The notes: generated from the letters alone by a model not told the origin. 64,000 bases of DNA from Streptomyces exfoliatus (GCF_000725545.1 NZ_JNZP01000018.1:248001-312000); one strand, 5' to 3'; shown: positions 41,497 through 50,879, counted from the stretch's first letter. Translations and numbers: made by a program.

Positions 41497-42462
41497 TCAC
41501 GAGGTCGTGAGGACGATCTTGCCGAAGAGTTCGCCGGAGGCGATCTTCTCGAAGCCCTCCCGCGCCCGGTCCAGCGGCAGGACCTCGTCGATCACCGGAC
41601 GGACGCCCGTGGCCGCGCAGAAGGACAGCAGGTCCTCCAGTTCGTCCTTGGAACCCATCGTCGAGCCGACGACCTTCAGCTCCAGGAAGAAGATCCGGGT
41701 CAGCTCGGCGTGTGCGGGCCGGTCGCCGCTCGTGGCGCCCGAGATGACGAGCGTGCCGCCCGGCCGCAGCGACTTGACCGAGTGGGACCAGGTGGCGGCG
41801 CCGACGGTCTCGATGACCGCGTCCACCCGCTGCGGGAGCCGGGCGCCCGGCTCGAAGGCCTCGACGGCACCCAGCTCCACGGCCCGCTTGCGCTTGGCCT
41901 CGTCGCGGCTGGTGGCGAAGACCCGGAGGCCGGCCGCCTTGCCGAGAGCGATGGCGGCGGTGGCGACACCGCCGCCCGCGCCCTGCACGAGCACCGAGTC
42001 CCCGGGCCGTACCCCGGCGTTGGTGAAGAGCATCCGGTAGGCGGTCAGCCAGGCGGTGGGCAGGCAGGCGGCCTCCTCGAAGGAGAGTTCCTTCGGCTTG
42101 GGCAGCACGTTCCAGCGGGGCACGCTGACCCGCTCGGCGAAGGTGCCCTGGTAGCGCTCGGTGAGGATGGACCGGGGCTCGTCGGGCCCGACACCGTGCC
42201 CCGTCTGGCCGATCACGGAGTGCAGGACGACCTCGTTGCCGTCCTCGTCGATGCCGGCGGCGTCGCAGCCGAGGATCATCGGCAGCTTCTCCTCGGGCAG
42301 CCCGACCCCGCGCAGCGACCACAGGTCGTGGTGGTTGAGCGAGGCGGCCTTGACGGTGACGGTGGTCCAGCCGGGCCGCTCCACCGGCTCGGGGCGTTCA
42401 CCCAATTCGAGGCCGTTCAGGGGCTGGTCGCGGTCGATTCGGGCAGCGTAGGCAGCGAACAT
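41497..42462 (-). CDS. quinone oxidoreductase-like zinc-independent alcohol dehydrogenase (MDR)
   Basis: 321 residues from ATG 42462 (MFAAYAARIDRDQPLNGLEL). The GroES-like domain has VKAASLNHHDLWSLRGVG and ILGCDAAGIDEDGNEV. The NADPH-binding domain has VLVQGAGGGVATAAIALGKA, and the C-terminal part is VVGSTMGSKDELEDLLSF. The catalytic zinc ligands of true alcohol dehydrogenases are missing. A -10-like TAGGGT (minus strand, 42475-42470) ends 7 nt before the ATG, so the mRNA is probably leaderless and the longer upstream reading is wrong. Confidence 0.9.
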   Translation of the reverse strand: MFAAYAARIDRDQPLNGLELGERPEPVERPGWTTVTVKAASLNHHDLWSLRGVGLPEEKLPMILGCDAAGIDEDGNEVVLHSVIGQTGHGVGPDEPRSILTERYQGTFAERVSVPRWNVLPKPKELSFEEAACLPTAWLTAYRMLFTNAGVRPGDSVLVQGAGGGVATAAIALGKAAGLRVFATSRDEAKRKRAVELGAVEAFEPGARLPQRVDAVIETVGAATWSHSVKSLRPGGTLVISGATSGDRPAHAELTRIFFLELKVVGSTMGSKDELEDLLSFCAATGVRPVIDEVLPLDRAREGFEKIASGELFGKIVLTTS

Positions 42463-42532
42463 GGCCCCGACCCTAGGCCGCCGCGGACGGCGAGGGGAAC
42501 CACGCCCCGGTGTGACCCGTGTCGCCCACACG

Positions 42533-42569
42533 GAAGGGCCCCGTCCCGGCGTACGGAACGGGGCCCTTC
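42533..42569 (-). terminator. malic enzyme terminator
   Basis: A perfect 12-bp stem (GAAGGGCCCCGT at 42533-42544 with its complement at 42558-42569) and a 13-nt loop lie 34 bp beyond the malic enzyme stop. It also insulates the downstream oxidoreductase promoter. Confidence 0.82.
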
Positions 42570-42602
42570 GCGTACCCGTGGGCACGACGCCAGGTGCGCG
42601 CG

Positions 42603-43814
42603 TCAGCGGCGGGCGACGCCCTCGGCGCGGGCGGCGGCGGCGACCGCGGCCGCGACGGCCGGGGCGACCCGCTCGTCGAACGGCGACGGGATGACGCAGT
42701 CGGCGGCGAGCTCGTCCTTCACCACGTCCGCGATCGCGTTGGCCGCGGCGATCTTCATGCCCTCGGTGATCCGGGAGGCCCGGACCTGGAGCGCGCCGGC
42801 GAAGATGCCGGGGAACGCGAGCACGTTGTTGATCTGGTTCGGGTAGTCCGAACGGCCGGTCGCCACGACGGCCGCGTACTTGTGCGCGACGTCGGGGTGG
42901 ACCTCGGGGTTCGGGTTGGCCATGGCGAACACGAAGGCGTTCGGAGCCATGGCCGCGACGGCGGCCTCGGGGACCGTACCGCCGGAGACGCCGATGAAGA
43001 CGTCCGCGCCGGCCAGGGCGCTCTCCAGGGAGCCGGAGAGACCGGCCTTGTTGGTGAGCTCGGCGATCTCGCGCTTGACGTCCGTGAGGTCCTCGCGGTC
43101 GCGGCTGACGATGCCCTTGCGGTCGGCGACGGCGACGTCTCCGAGGCCCGCCTCCAGGAGGAACTTCGCGATGGCGACGCCGGCGGCACCCGCGCCGGAG
43201 ATGACCGCGCGCAGCTCGCCGAGGGTCCGGCCGGTCAGCTTCGCCGCGTTACGGAGGGCGGCGAGGGTGACGATCGCGGTGCCGTGCTGGTCGTCGTGGA
43301 AGACGGGGATGTCGAGGCGCTCCTGGAGCTTGCGCTCGATCTCGAAGCACCGCGGCGCCGAGATGTCCTCCAGGTTCACGCCGCCGAAGGACGGGGCGAG
43401 CCGGACGACGGTCTCGACGATCTCGTCGGTGTCGGTGGTGGCGAGGGCGATCGGGACCGCGTCCACGCCGCCGAACTGCTTGAAGAGGATGGCCTTCCCC
43501 TCCATGACCGGGAGGGAGGCCTCCGGGCCGATGTCGCCGAGGCCGAGCACTGCCGTACCGTCGGTCACGACCGCGACGACCTGGGACTTCCAGGTGTAGT
43601 CGTTGACCAGCTCGGGCTGCTCGGCGATCGCGGTGCACACCTTGGCGACGCCGGGCGTGTACGCGAGGGACAGGTCGTCCTTGTCCCGCAGGGGGACGGT
43701 GGCCTGCACGGCCATCTTGCCGCCCCTGTGGAGGGCGAAGACAGGATCGAAGAGCTCCTCCGGAGCTCCTTCCGTACCGCTGTCATTGCGAGGATTGACG
43801 ATCTCCGCTGCCAT
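42603..43814 (-). CDS. malic enzyme (NADP-type likely)
   Basis: 403 residues. The N-terminal malic domain has LSLAYTPGVAKVCTAIAEQP and VVAVVTDGTAVLGLGDIGPE, with MEGKAILFKQFGGVDAVPIAL. The metal and substrate region is GGVNLEDISAPRCFEIERKL and VFHDDQHGTAIV. The Rossmann domain contains VISGAGAAGVAIAKFLLEAG. It decarboxylates malate to pyruvate with NAD(P)H formation. By gene order it matches S. coelicolor SCO5261, reported as the NADP-dependent enzyme; coenzyme choice cannot be read from the sequence alone. Confidence 0.95.
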   Translation of the reverse strand: MAAEIVNPRNDSGTEGAPEELFDPVFALHRGGKMAVQATVPLRDKDDLSLAYTPGVAKVCTAIAEQPELVNDYTWKSQVVAVVTDGTAVLGLGDIGPEASLPVMEGKAILFKQFGGVDAVPIALATTDTDEIVETVVRLAPSFGGVNLEDISAPRCFEIERKLQERLDIPVFHDDQHGTAIVTLAALRNAAKLTGRTLGELRAVISGAGAAGVAIAKFLLEAGLGDVAVADRKGIVSRDREDLTDVKREIAELTNKAGLSGSLESALAGADVFIGVSGGTVPEAAVAAMAPNAFVFAMANPNPEVHPDVAHKYAAVVATGRSDYPNQINNVLAFPGIFAGALQVRASRITEGMKIAAANAIADVVKDELAADCVIPSPFDERVAPAVAAAVAAAARAEGVARR

Positions 43815-44352
43815 TGGGTTGACCCCTTAAGTCTTCTTCATTTGAGGGTGGTCCACTCCCGGTTGAGGAGGGGTGGGGAGGCACCGCGCCCGCCGTGTCT
43901 GGCAGCCGCGCGGGCGCGCCGCACAACGCGCCCTGAGCCCCGGATGAGGGGTGTAAGGATCCTTCTTACCGGACGGACGGCACCGCAGACGAGTCCATAA
44001 CCCCTCGGTGACGCGACTCATACCGAGTGCATCCGGACATGGACGGAGAGCGACACGTCACCCCATGTCCCGATAGATCTCGCCCCCACCCGATTGGCCG
44101 CGTTCCGCTCGTCCGAATGGCGAGATCAACAGGAGATTTTCCGGCAGCGGGGAAGAGATTCAGAAGATGATCCGGCCCGGATGTACCGGCCTGTCGGCAT
44201 TCGGCCGTCACCCGTTACCCGATTTTGACATCCGTGGCCGTCGGTTTGAGGCGGTCCGAATGGCAAGATGCCGTAATCACACGAGGTCGCGACACTCGAA
44301 GAGATGTACGTGGCCGCCTGGCAACTCCCTCACACGCCGGAGGAACCCGATC
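43815..44352. other. 538-bp divergent intergenic region
   Basis: No gene is supported. It holds the promoters of the leftward malic enzyme and the rightward amino-acid transporter. Visible elements are a TTGACA at 44225-44230, a TCCGAATGGC(G/A)AGAT word repeated at 44112-44126 and 44255-44269, and a comparatively AT-rich stretch near 44200-44280. The long untranslated space before the binding-protein gene could hold leader RNA control, but I see no recognisable riboswitch. Confidence 0.5.
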
Positions 44353-45321
44353 ATGACCGCACGCACCACGCGCTGTACGACCGCCAAGACCCGCACCTCC
44401 CGTCTTGCCGCGGTCGCCGCCATCGCGGTCGCCGGCTCCGTGCTGCTGACCGCCTGCGGTGACCAGACCGAAGGCGGCTCCGCGACGCCGACGAAGGAAG
44501 GCGGCTCGCCGTCGACCAACGCCGCGCCGCTCTTCTCGAAGCTCCCCGCCGACATCCAGAAGGCCGGTGTCATCAAGGTCGGCACCGACGCCTCGTACGC
44601 TCCGATGGAGTTCACCGAGGGCGGCAAGATCGTCGGCGTCGACCCCGACATCGCCGCGGCCCTGAGCAAGCAGCTCGGCGTCGAGTTCAAGTTCACGTCC
44701 GGCACCTTCGACGGTCTGATCACCTCGATCTACACCGGCCGCCAGGATCTGATCATGTCCTCGATGACGGACAACAAGAAGCGCCAGGAGGGCCTGGACG
44801 ACAGCGGGAAGAAGATCGGCAAGGGCATCGACTTCGTCGACTACTTCAGCTCCGGCGTCTCCCTCCTGGTCAAGAAGGGCAACCCGCAGGGCATCAACTC
44901 CCTCGACGACCTGTGCGGCAAGACCGTGGCCGTCCAGCGCGGCACGATCTACGAGGACACCTTCAAGGCCCAGGCCACGAAGTGCGGCGCCAACAAGCTG
45001 ACGATCCAGGCCTTCGACAGCGACGCCGAGGCGCAGACCCGCGTCAAGGCCGGCGGCGCCGTGGCCGACCTGAACGACTACCCGGTGGCCGCGTACATCG
45101 CGAAGACCTCGGGCGGCGGCAACGACTTCGAGGTCGTCGGCAGCCAGAGCGACGTCGGCCTCTTCGGCATCGGTGTCTCGAAGGAGAACACCCAGCTGCG
45201 CGACGCCGTCAAGGAAGCGCTCGACGCGATCATCAAGGACGGCACCTACGCCGAGGCTCTGAAGAAGTGGAACGTCGAGGGCAGCGCCGTCAAGTCGGCC
45301 ACCATCAACGCCGGCAAGTGA
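44353..45321 (+). CDS. amino-acid (glutamate-type) ABC transporter binding lipoprotein
   Basis: 322 residues from ATG 44353. A signal sequence (AAVAAIAVAGSVLLTAC) ends in the lipobox LTAC. The mature protein has VIKVGTDASYAPMEFTEGGK and IVGVDPDIAAALSKQLGVEF, FTSGTFDGLITSIYTGRQDL and LDDLCGKTVAVQRGTIYED, the fold and ligand pocket of cluster 3 polar amino-acid binding proteins. It delivers its ligand to the permease and ATPase encoded next. Glutamate is the likely ligand by genus context, but arginine or another polar amino acid is not excluded. Confidence 0.92.
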   Translation: MTARTTRCTTAKTRTSRLAAVAAIAVAGSVLLTACGDQTEGGSATPTKEGGSPSTNAAPLFSKLPADIQKAGVIKVGTDASYAPMEFTEGGKIVGVDPDIAAALSKQLGVEFKFTSGTFDGLITSIYTGRQDLIMSSMTDNKKRQEGLDDSGKKIGKGIDFVDYFSSGVSLLVKKGNPQGINSLDDLCGKTVAVQRGTIYEDTFKAQATKCGANKLTIQAFDSDAEAQTRVKAGGAVADLNDYPVAAYIAKTSGGGNDFEVVGSQSDVGLFGIGVSKENTQLRDAVKEALDAIIKDGTYAEALKKWNVEGSAVKSATINAGK

Positions 45322-45370
45322 CCTCCCCGACGCCGGCAGAACCTCCCCGCTCCACTGAAGGGCAGTCGTC

Positions 45371-46321
45371 GTGACTGACAAGATCAGCAAGGACCCGGCC
45401 GCCGCTCCGGCCGGGTCCGGCGCCTCGGGCAATCCGTACGAGGCGATCAAGGCCATCCCCGTGCGGCACTACGGGCGCTGGATCAGCGCCGTCGTGGTCG
45501 TCGCGCTGCTCGGCTGGCTCGTCTACGCCTTCTCCCAGGGCAACATCCTCTGGGACACGGTGTGGGACAAGGTGTTCGACCCCTCGGTCATCAGCGGCCT
45601 GTGGAACACGATCCTCATCAGCGTCGCCTCGATGGCCCTGGGCCTGGTCCTGGGCATCGTCTTCGCGGTGATGCGCCTGTCCAAGAACCCGGTGACAGGC
45701 GCGGTCGCCTGGCTCTACATCTGGTTCTTCCGCGGCACCCCGGTCTACGTCCAGCTCCTCGTCTGGTTCAACCTGTCGCTGATCTTCCAGTACATCGACC
45801 TCGGGCCGATCTACAAGAACGAGACCGTGGACGTCATGACGCCGTTCATGGTGGCGCTGCTCGGCCTCGGCCTCAACGAGGGCGCCTACATGGCGGAGAT
45901 CGTCCGCGCGGGCATCCAGTCCGTCGACGAGGGCCAGACCGAGGCGGCGCACGCGCTCGGCATGTCCCAGACGAAGACCATGGGTCGCATCGTTCTTCCC
46001 CAGGCCATGCGGGTGATCGTGCCGCCGACGGGCAACGAGTTCATCAACATGCTGAAGACCTCGTCGCTGGTCTCGGCGGTGCAGTACACCGAGTTGCTGC
46101 GGGCCTCCTCGAACATCGGCAACACGGCCGGCGCCGTGATGGAGATGCTCTTCGTCGCCTCCATCTGGTACCTCGCGCTGACCAGCGTCTTCAGCGTCGG
46201 CCAGTACTACCTGGAGCGCCGTTTCGCCCGCGGTTCGACCCGTAACCTGCCGCCCACCCCCCTGCAGCGGGTCAAGGCGAACCTCACCACGTTCAAGCGT
46301 TCCCCGGAGGCATCGGCATGA
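45371..46321 (+). CDS. amino-acid ABC transporter permease
   Basis: 316 residues from GTG 45371, with GAAGGGC upstream. Helices include [39 protein letters not shown] and [19 protein letters not shown]. The EAA-type loop is [29 protein letters not shown], here split across [11 protein letters not shown] and RIVLPQA. The [10 protein letters not shown] motif is typical of polar amino-acid permeases. Only one permease is encoded, so the transporter probably uses a homodimer. ATGA couples it to the ATPase gene. Confidence 0.94.
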   Translation: MTDKISKDPAAAPAGSGASGNPYEAIKAIPVRHYGRWISAVVVVALLGWLVYAFSQGNILWDTVWDKVFDPSVISGLWNTILISVASMALGLVLGIVFAVMRLSKNPVTGAVAWLYIWFFRGTPVYVQLLVWFNLSLIFQYIDLGPIYKNETVDVMTPFMVALLGLGLNEGAYMAEIVRAGIQSVDEGQTEAAHALGMSQTKTMGRIVLPQAMRVIVPPTGNEFINMLKTSSLVSAVQYTELLRASSNIGNTAGAVMEMLFVASIWYLALTSVFSVGQYYLERRFARGSTRNLPPTPLQRVKANLTTFKRSPEASA

Positions 46322-47085
46322 CCGGTCAGCCCATGGTCAAGGCGGAGGGCGTCCACAAGTCGTACGGCGCCGCCCACATCCTCCGCGGCATCGACCTGGA
46401 GGTGCAGAACGGCGAGGTCTTCTGCCTCGTCGGCCCCTCCGGCTCCGGCAAGTCGACCTTCCTCCGCTGCATCAACCACCTGGAGCGGATCGACGGCGGC
46501 CGGCTGTCGGTCGACGGCCACCTGGTCGGCTACCGGCAGAAGGGCGACAAGCTCTACGAGCTGAAGGACAGCGAGGTCGCGGTCCAGCGCCGTGACATCG
46601 GCATGGTCTTCCAGCGCTTCAACCTCTTCCCGCACATGACGGCCCTGGGCAACGTCATGGAGGCCCCGATCCAGGTGAAGGGCGAGTCCAAGGCGGTGGC
46701 GCGCGAGCGCGCCGAGCGTCTGCTCGACCGGGTCGGCCTGCGGGACAAGATGGGCAACTACCCGTCGCAGCTCTCCGGCGGCCAGCAGCAGCGCGTCGCC
46801 ATCGCCCGCGCGCTGGCGATGGAGCCGAAGCTGATGCTCTTCGACGAGCCGACCTCGGCGCTCGACCCGGAGCTGGTCGGTGACGTCCTCGACGTCATGC
46901 GGGACCTCGCCGAGTCGGGCATGACGATGATCGTCGTCACCCACGAGATGGGCTTCGCCCGCGAGGTCGGCGATTCGCTGGTCTTCATGGACGGCGGCGT
47001 GGTGGTCGAGTCGGGCAACCCGCGGGACGTCCTGGGCAACCCGCAGCACGACCGGACGAAGGCGTTCCTGTCGAAGGTGCTGTAA
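46318..47085 (+). CDS. amino-acid ABC transporter ATPase (GlnQ-like)
   Basis: 255 residues from an ATG overlapping the permease stop. Walker A is [17 protein letters not shown], the signature is [19 protein letters not shown], Walker B is [16 protein letters not shown], and the H-loop is [16 protein letters not shown]. The start of the protein, [20 protein letters not shown], is typical of polar amino-acid importers. It energises uptake through the single permease. A strong hairpin terminator follows 15 bp after the stop. Confidence 0.95.
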   Translation: MTGQPMVKAEGVHKSYGAAHILRGIDLEVQNGEVFCLVGPSGSGKSTFLRCINHLERIDGGRLSVDGHLVGYRQKGDKLYELKDSEVAVQRRDIGMVFQRFNLFPHMTALGNVMEAPIQVKGESKAVARERAERLLDRVGLRDKMGNYPSQLSGGQQQRVAIARALAMEPKLMLFDEPTSALDPELVGDVLDVMRDLAESGMTMIVVTHEMGFAREVGDSLVFMDGGVVVESGNPRDVLGNPQHDRTKAFLSKVL

Positions 47086-47100
47086 GGCGCGGAACGGAGG

Positions 47101-47133
47101 AAGGGGCGGTACGGGTGACCCGTACCGCCCCTT
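47101..47133. terminator. bidirectional terminator after the ABC operon
   Basis: A perfect 15-bp stem (47101-47115 and 47119-47133, AAGGGGCGGTACGGG with its complement) has a 3-nt loop. It lies between convergent genes and is followed by TTCCCTGT on the plus strand. Confidence 0.88.
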
Positions 47134-47145
47134 TCCCTGTCCTGG

Positions 47146-47895
47146 CTACTTCACGGCGAGGAGGAGTGTGTCGGAGGGCGAGGCCCAGACGGCCCTGGCC
47201 TCGCCGAAGCCGGCGGCACGGAGGGTGTCGGCGTGCCAGGCCGGGGACGGCATGTCGCCGTCGGCGTGCTCGCCGTAGATCTCGAAGCGGCGGGCGGTGG
47301 GTTCGGCGAGGACGGGGTCCTTGGCGGCGAGCGCCCACCAGTCCGCCCAGTCGAGGACCCCGGCGGCCTTCTCCAGGTCCATGCGTGCGTGCCGCTGGGC
47401 GCGCTCGGCGGCGTTGATACGGGGAGTGGTCCCGTCGATCATGTGGTCGGCGTTCATGAAGACGCCGCCGTCCCGGACGAGACCGGCGAGCTGACCGTAG
47501 AGGGCGGTCAGGGGCTCGCTGTGGAGCCAGTGGAGGGCGGTGGCGGTGAGGACGGCGTCGTACGGGCCGTGGGGCAGCCGCGCGGTCCAGGCGGGGTCCT
47601 TGAGGTCGGCGGTCACGAAGGTGACGCGCTCGTCGCCGGCGAAGTACCCCTCGGCGATGGCGAGCAGGGCGGGGTCGAGGTCGACGCCGACGCTTGTCGC
47701 CTCGGGGAACCTCTTGAGGACGCGATCCGTGATACTTCCCGTACCGCACGCGAGGTCGAGGATGCGGGGCTTCGGTCCCACCAAGGCCTCGACCATGTCG
47801 AGCATCACCCGGAACCGCTCCTCACGGTCCGGCATGTACCACTCCTGCTGACGGTCCCAGCTCTGCTGCCAGCCCGCCCAGTCGGTCCCGGTCAT
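47146..47895 (-). CDS. class I SAM-dependent methyltransferase
   Basis: 249 residues from ATG 47895, preceded by GGGAGG at a good distance. The SAM motifs are RILDLACGTGSITDRVLKRF (motif I), SVGVDLDPALLAIAEGYF and GPYDAVLTATALHWLHS, followed by AGLVRDGGVFMNADHM. It resembles the Methyltransf_25/trans-aconitate-type group acting on small molecules; the substrate is unknown. It converges with the ABC operon and is divergent from the CGNR gene. Confidence 0.9.
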   Translation of the reverse strand: MTGTDWAGWQQSWDRQQEWYMPDREERFRVMLDMVEALVGPKPRILDLACGTGSITDRVLKRFPEATSVGVDLDPALLAIAEGYFAGDERVTFVTADLKDPAWTARLPHGPYDAVLTATALHWLHSEPLTALYGQLAGLVRDGGVFMNADHMIDGTTPRINAAERAQRHARMDLEKAAGVLDWADWWALAAKDPVLAEPTARRFEIYGEHADGDMPSPAWHADTLRAAGFGEARAVWASPSDTLLLAVK

Positions 47896-47988
47896 CGCCG
47901 ATCCTCCCGCTCGCGTAATACCCTGACAGGGGAAACACTCGTTACCCCTTCCGACCAAGACACTAGACCGCCAGAGTAAGGACTACAA

Positions 47989-48618
47989 GTGGAACTGGCC
48001 TATTACTCGGATTACGCCGTGCGTCTGGTCAACACCGAGGAGCCGGTCCGCAACAAGGACGCCCTCACCTCCGTCGAGGTCATCCGCGAACTCTTCGGGC
48101 CCGCCACCCAGATGGCCCGCCGGGCCACCGACTCCGACGTGACCCGCTTCCGCGCGGTCCGCGCCCGGCTGCGGGCGGTCTTCACCGCGGCCGACGAGGG
48201 CGACCACACGGGTGCGGTGGACCTGCTGAACTCCCTGCTCCTGGAGTTCCCGGTCAGCCCCCAGATCTCCGGCCACGACACCCTCGACGAGGACGGCCGG
48301 CCGCGGTGGCACATGCACCTCGCCGACCACCCGTCGAACGCGACCGCGGGTTACGCGGCCATCGCGGCGATGGGCCTCGCCTTCCACCTGACGGAGTTCG
48401 GCGCCGACCGGCTCGGCCTGTGCCAGGCCCCGCCCTGCCGCAACGCCTACCTGGACACCTCCACCAACCGCTCCCGCCGCTACTGCTCGGACCGCTGCGC
48501 GACCCGCGCCAACGTCGCCGCCTACCGGGCCCGCAAACGCCTGGAGGCCGACCGGCCGGACGACACGGGCCTGACCGCAGAGAACAGCCAGGAGAGCACC
48601 ACACCGGCCGACCACTGA
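47989..48618 (+). CDS. CGNR zinc-finger transcription regulator
   Basis: 209 residues from GTG 47989 (MELAYYSDYAVRLVNTEEPV). The N-terminal ABATE-type ligand-binding domain has LRAVFTAADEGDHTGAVDLL. The C-terminal CGNR zinc finger is LGLCQAPPCRNAYLDTSTNR followed by RRYCSDRCATRANVAAYRAR, with four cysteines that bind zinc. It is expected to be a DNA-binding, stress-related regulator. Its last 97 bp overlap the convergent sodX gene tail to tail. Confidence 0.9.
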   Translation: MELAYYSDYAVRLVNTEEPVRNKDALTSVEVIRELFGPATQMARRATDSDVTRFRAVRARLRAVFTAADEGDHTGAVDLLNSLLLEFPVSPQISGHDTLDEDGRPRWHMHLADHPSNATAGYAAIAAMGLAFHLTEFGADRLGLCQAPPCRNAYLDTSTNRSRRYCSDRCATRANVAAYRARKRLEADRPDDTGLTAENSQESTTPADH

Positions 48619-48956
48619 CGCCCCGGCGTCACCGGCCGGTAGCGCGCCCGCACCCGCCCGAGAACCAGCTCGGGCGGTACGGCCCCGAAGACCCGGCTGT
48701 CACCCTCGGCGTCGGGGTTGTCCCCCAGCACCCACCAGCCGCCGTCGCGTCGCTCGATCAGCCGCTTCACGATGAGCAGATCCTGCTGGAGCGGATGCCG
48801 CAGCACGGCCACACAACCGGCCCGCAGCCGCGCCCCGTAGTGCACCAGCAGCTGATCGCCGTGCAACAGCGTGGGCACCATCGACACCCCCGTCACCTCG
48901 GCGATCCCGAACGGAGCCCCGGCCTCCGCCACCCGCTCCGACCCCGATCCCCTCAT
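48522..48956 (-). CDS. sodX: nickel superoxide dismutase maturation protease (S26 family)
   Basis: 144 residues. The signal-peptidase-like catalytic Ser25 is in VTGVSMVPTLLHGDQLLV and the Lys64 in LLIVKRLIERRDGGWWVLGDNP, with DSRVFG and VPPELVLGRVRARYRP boxes. The family removes the N-terminal propeptide of NiSOD to expose the nickel-binding histidine. It is divergent from sodN across 173 bp, as in other streptomycetes. No transmembrane anchor is seen, in keeping with cytoplasmic NiSOD maturation. The C-terminus overlaps the convergent CGNR gene. Confidence 0.92.
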   Translation of the reverse strand: MRGSGSERVAEAGAPFGIAEVTGVSMVPTLLHGDQLLVHYGARLRAGCVAVLRHPLQQDLLIVKRLIERRDGGWWVLGDNPDAEGDSRVFGAVPPELVLGRVRARYRPVTPGRQWSAGVVLSWLFSAVRPVSSGRSASRRLRAR

Positions 48957-49129
48957 CCGGCACCTCCCGATCCGCTCCCGGTCCGCTCGCGCGTCCGCTC
49001 GTCCACTCGTACACGAGTCCCATGGTGACCCTGGACTTTTGACCTAAGCCCCAGGGGGCGCCCGCGAAATCGCCCTTCTCACCGAGTAATGTCCCACCTG
49101 AGAAGACGATCACGAGGAAGGACGGCACA

Positions 49130-49525
49130 ATGCTCTCCCGCCTGTTTGCCCCCAAGGTGAAGGTCAGCGCCCACTGCGACCTCCCGTGCGGCGTGTACGA
49201 CCCCGCCCAGGCCCGCATCGAGGCCGAGTCGGTCAAGGCTGTCCAGGAGAAGTACCTGGCGAACGAGGACGCGCACTTCCGCGCCCGCGCCACGGTCATC
49301 AAGGAGCAGCGCGCGGAGCTCGCCAAGCACCACGTGTCGGTGCTCTGGAGCGACTACTTCAAGGCCCCGCACTTCGAGAAGTACCCCGAGCTCAACCAGC
49401 TGGTCAACGACACCCTGAAGGCCCTCTCGGCCGCGAAGGCGTCGACTGACCCGAAGACGGGCGAGAAGGCGCTGGAACTCATCGCCGAGATCGACCGCAT
49501 CTTCTGGGAGACCAAGAAGGCCTGA
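49130..49525 (+). CDS. sodN: nickel-dependent superoxide dismutase
   Basis: 131 residues from ATG 49130, with GAGGAAGGA upstream. A 14-residue propeptide (MLSRLFAPKVKVSA) precedes the nickel hook H15-C16-D-L-P-C20-G-V-Y-D-P, the strict NiSOD signature, and the four-helix bundle follows. It dismutes superoxide in the cytoplasm as a hexamer. Maturation needs cleavage before His15, presumably by the adjacent SodX. In Streptomyces nickel supply controls sodN through Nur and SodF regulation; I did not identify a clear Nur box here. Confidence 0.98.
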   Translation: MLSRLFAPKVKVSAHCDLPCGVYDPAQARIEAESVKAVQEKYLANEDAHFRARATVIKEQRAELAKHHVSVLWSDYFKAPHFEKYPELNQLVNDTLKALSAAKASTDPKTGEKALELIAEIDRIFWETKKA

Positions 49526-49926
49526 TCTCCCTCCGGGTGACGTGATCCGCACTCTCGCAGGTCACTCCGCCCACCAGTCCGCACCCGGTCCGCGGGCCGC
49601 CGAACACGGCGTCCATGACGGCCCGGGTGCGTTCTGCTTTCGGCGGGGCCACAGGCCGCAGGCCGTGGGGGCGCCGCCGACGAACTCGGCCCGGCACAGG
49701 ACCTTCCGGCCGACACCACCCACCTGCACCGGCGGTGACCTGATCACGTACGAAGGGTGGGGCGCTCTGGCCCGACCGCAGACGCTCAGGCCGCTGGTCG
49801 ACAAGACCGAGGCCTACAACGACCGGGCGGCGACCCGACGCGGCGACCGGAAGCCCTTGGCGGACTCGATCGTCACGGAGGCAGGACGTCTGCTCGCCGG
49901 GCCCTGGCCGCCGCTCGGCTGATCTC
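49526..49926. other. 401-bp gap with two weak overlapping reading frames
   Basis: No gene is firmly supported. A minus-strand frame 49562-49804 (80 aa, ending ARGPGADWWAE) and a plus-strand frame 49542-49922 (126 aa, with LVDKTEAYNDRAATRRGDRK near its end) both show streptomycete codon use. Neither has a good ribosome-binding site and I recognise neither. Both may be remnants of lost genes. Two adjacent minus-strand frames read sensibly in different parts, as a frameshifted remnant would. Confidence 0.35.
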
Positions 49927-50745
49927 TCACCGGCGGCAGACGAGGACGCCCGCCCGGGAGGTGATCTCGAAGGCGCCGTGGCGGGCGATGTGGTCGGCGA
50001 CGCGTGTGCGGGCCCGGTCGATGGTCGCGTCGAAGGGGACGTCCTGCTGGTCCGCCCAGGCGCGGTACGAGGCCATGTGGGCGATGACGGGTTCGGGGTC
50101 GCGGACCGTGACGGTCGCGGGCAGTTCGACGACCTCCACGCGGCCGAACTCCTCGCCGAGGAGGGCCGGAGCCCCCTCCAGGGTGAAGCGGGAACCGAGC
50201 GAGATCCGGGCCGGGCCACGACCGACGCCGAGGACGTCGCCGGCGGCCAGCCGCCACAGCTCGTCGAGCTCGGCCTTGTCGCGGTCGCTGTTGGTGGAGG
50301 CCACGACCACCCCGTCCCGGGTCACGACCCGCGCCAGTTCCCTGACCGCCTGGGGGATGTCGGGCACGTGGTAGAGCATGTGGAGTGCGAGAGCGCCGTC
50401 GACGCTCCCCGCCGCCAGCGGCAGGCTCGTGGCGTCCGCCACGGCGACCGGCCCGGGGACATGGGCGAGGATGCCGGGAGCGATGTCGAGGCCGAGCAGG
50501 GACAGGTCCGGACGGTCCTGGCGGAGCCGCTGGATGAACGTGCCGTTGCCGCAGCCGATGTCGACGACCCGGCCGCGTACATCGCCCAGCCGCTCGGCGA
50601 CGAGGCCGGGGAGGTCGTACCGGGGCGTCTGCCACCGGTAGAGCGACTGCCGGGCCGCGAGGTCCCGCTCTCCGTTGTACGCGCTCCCCGCCAGGCGGGC
50701 CCGGTCGGTGGCGGCGGCGTCGTGGGCGGCGGACAGGTCGGTCAT
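49927..50745 (-). CDS. class I SAM-dependent methyltransferase
   Basis: 272 residues from ATG 50745, with CCGGAG upstream. SAM motifs are GRVVDIGCGNGTFIQRLRQD, LLGLDIAPGILAHVPG and VDGALALHMLYHVPDIPQAV, then LARVVTRDGVVVASTNSDR. It belongs to the Methyltransf_11 group of small-molecule methyltransferases; the substrate is unknown. The 5' region (RQSLYRWQTPRYDLPGLVAE) resembles enzymes found beside antibiotic or tRNA-modification genes, but the neighbours give no pathway here. Confidence 0.9.
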   Translation of the reverse strand: MTDLSAAHDAAATDRARLAGSAYNGERDLAARQSLYRWQTPRYDLPGLVAERLGDVRGRVVDIGCGNGTFIQRLRQDRPDLSLLGLDIAPGILAHVPGPVAVADATSLPLAAGSVDGALALHMLYHVPDIPQAVRELARVVTRDGVVVASTNSDRDKAELDELWRLAAGDVLGVGRGPARISLGSRFTLEGAPALLGEEFGRVEVVELPATVTVRDPEPVIAHMASYRAWADQQDVPFDATIDRARTRVADHIARHGAFEITSRAGVLVCRR

Positions 50746-50879
50746 GTCGGCAACTCCGGAGGGTCGGCAGCGGGCGGGGACGCACGGACGGCCTTGTACG
50801 GGAGTCGTTCACGCGGACGCACCGCCCGCGCGGACCCACCGTACTGCGGGCACCCCGTCCACGACGGCCCGTCACACGA

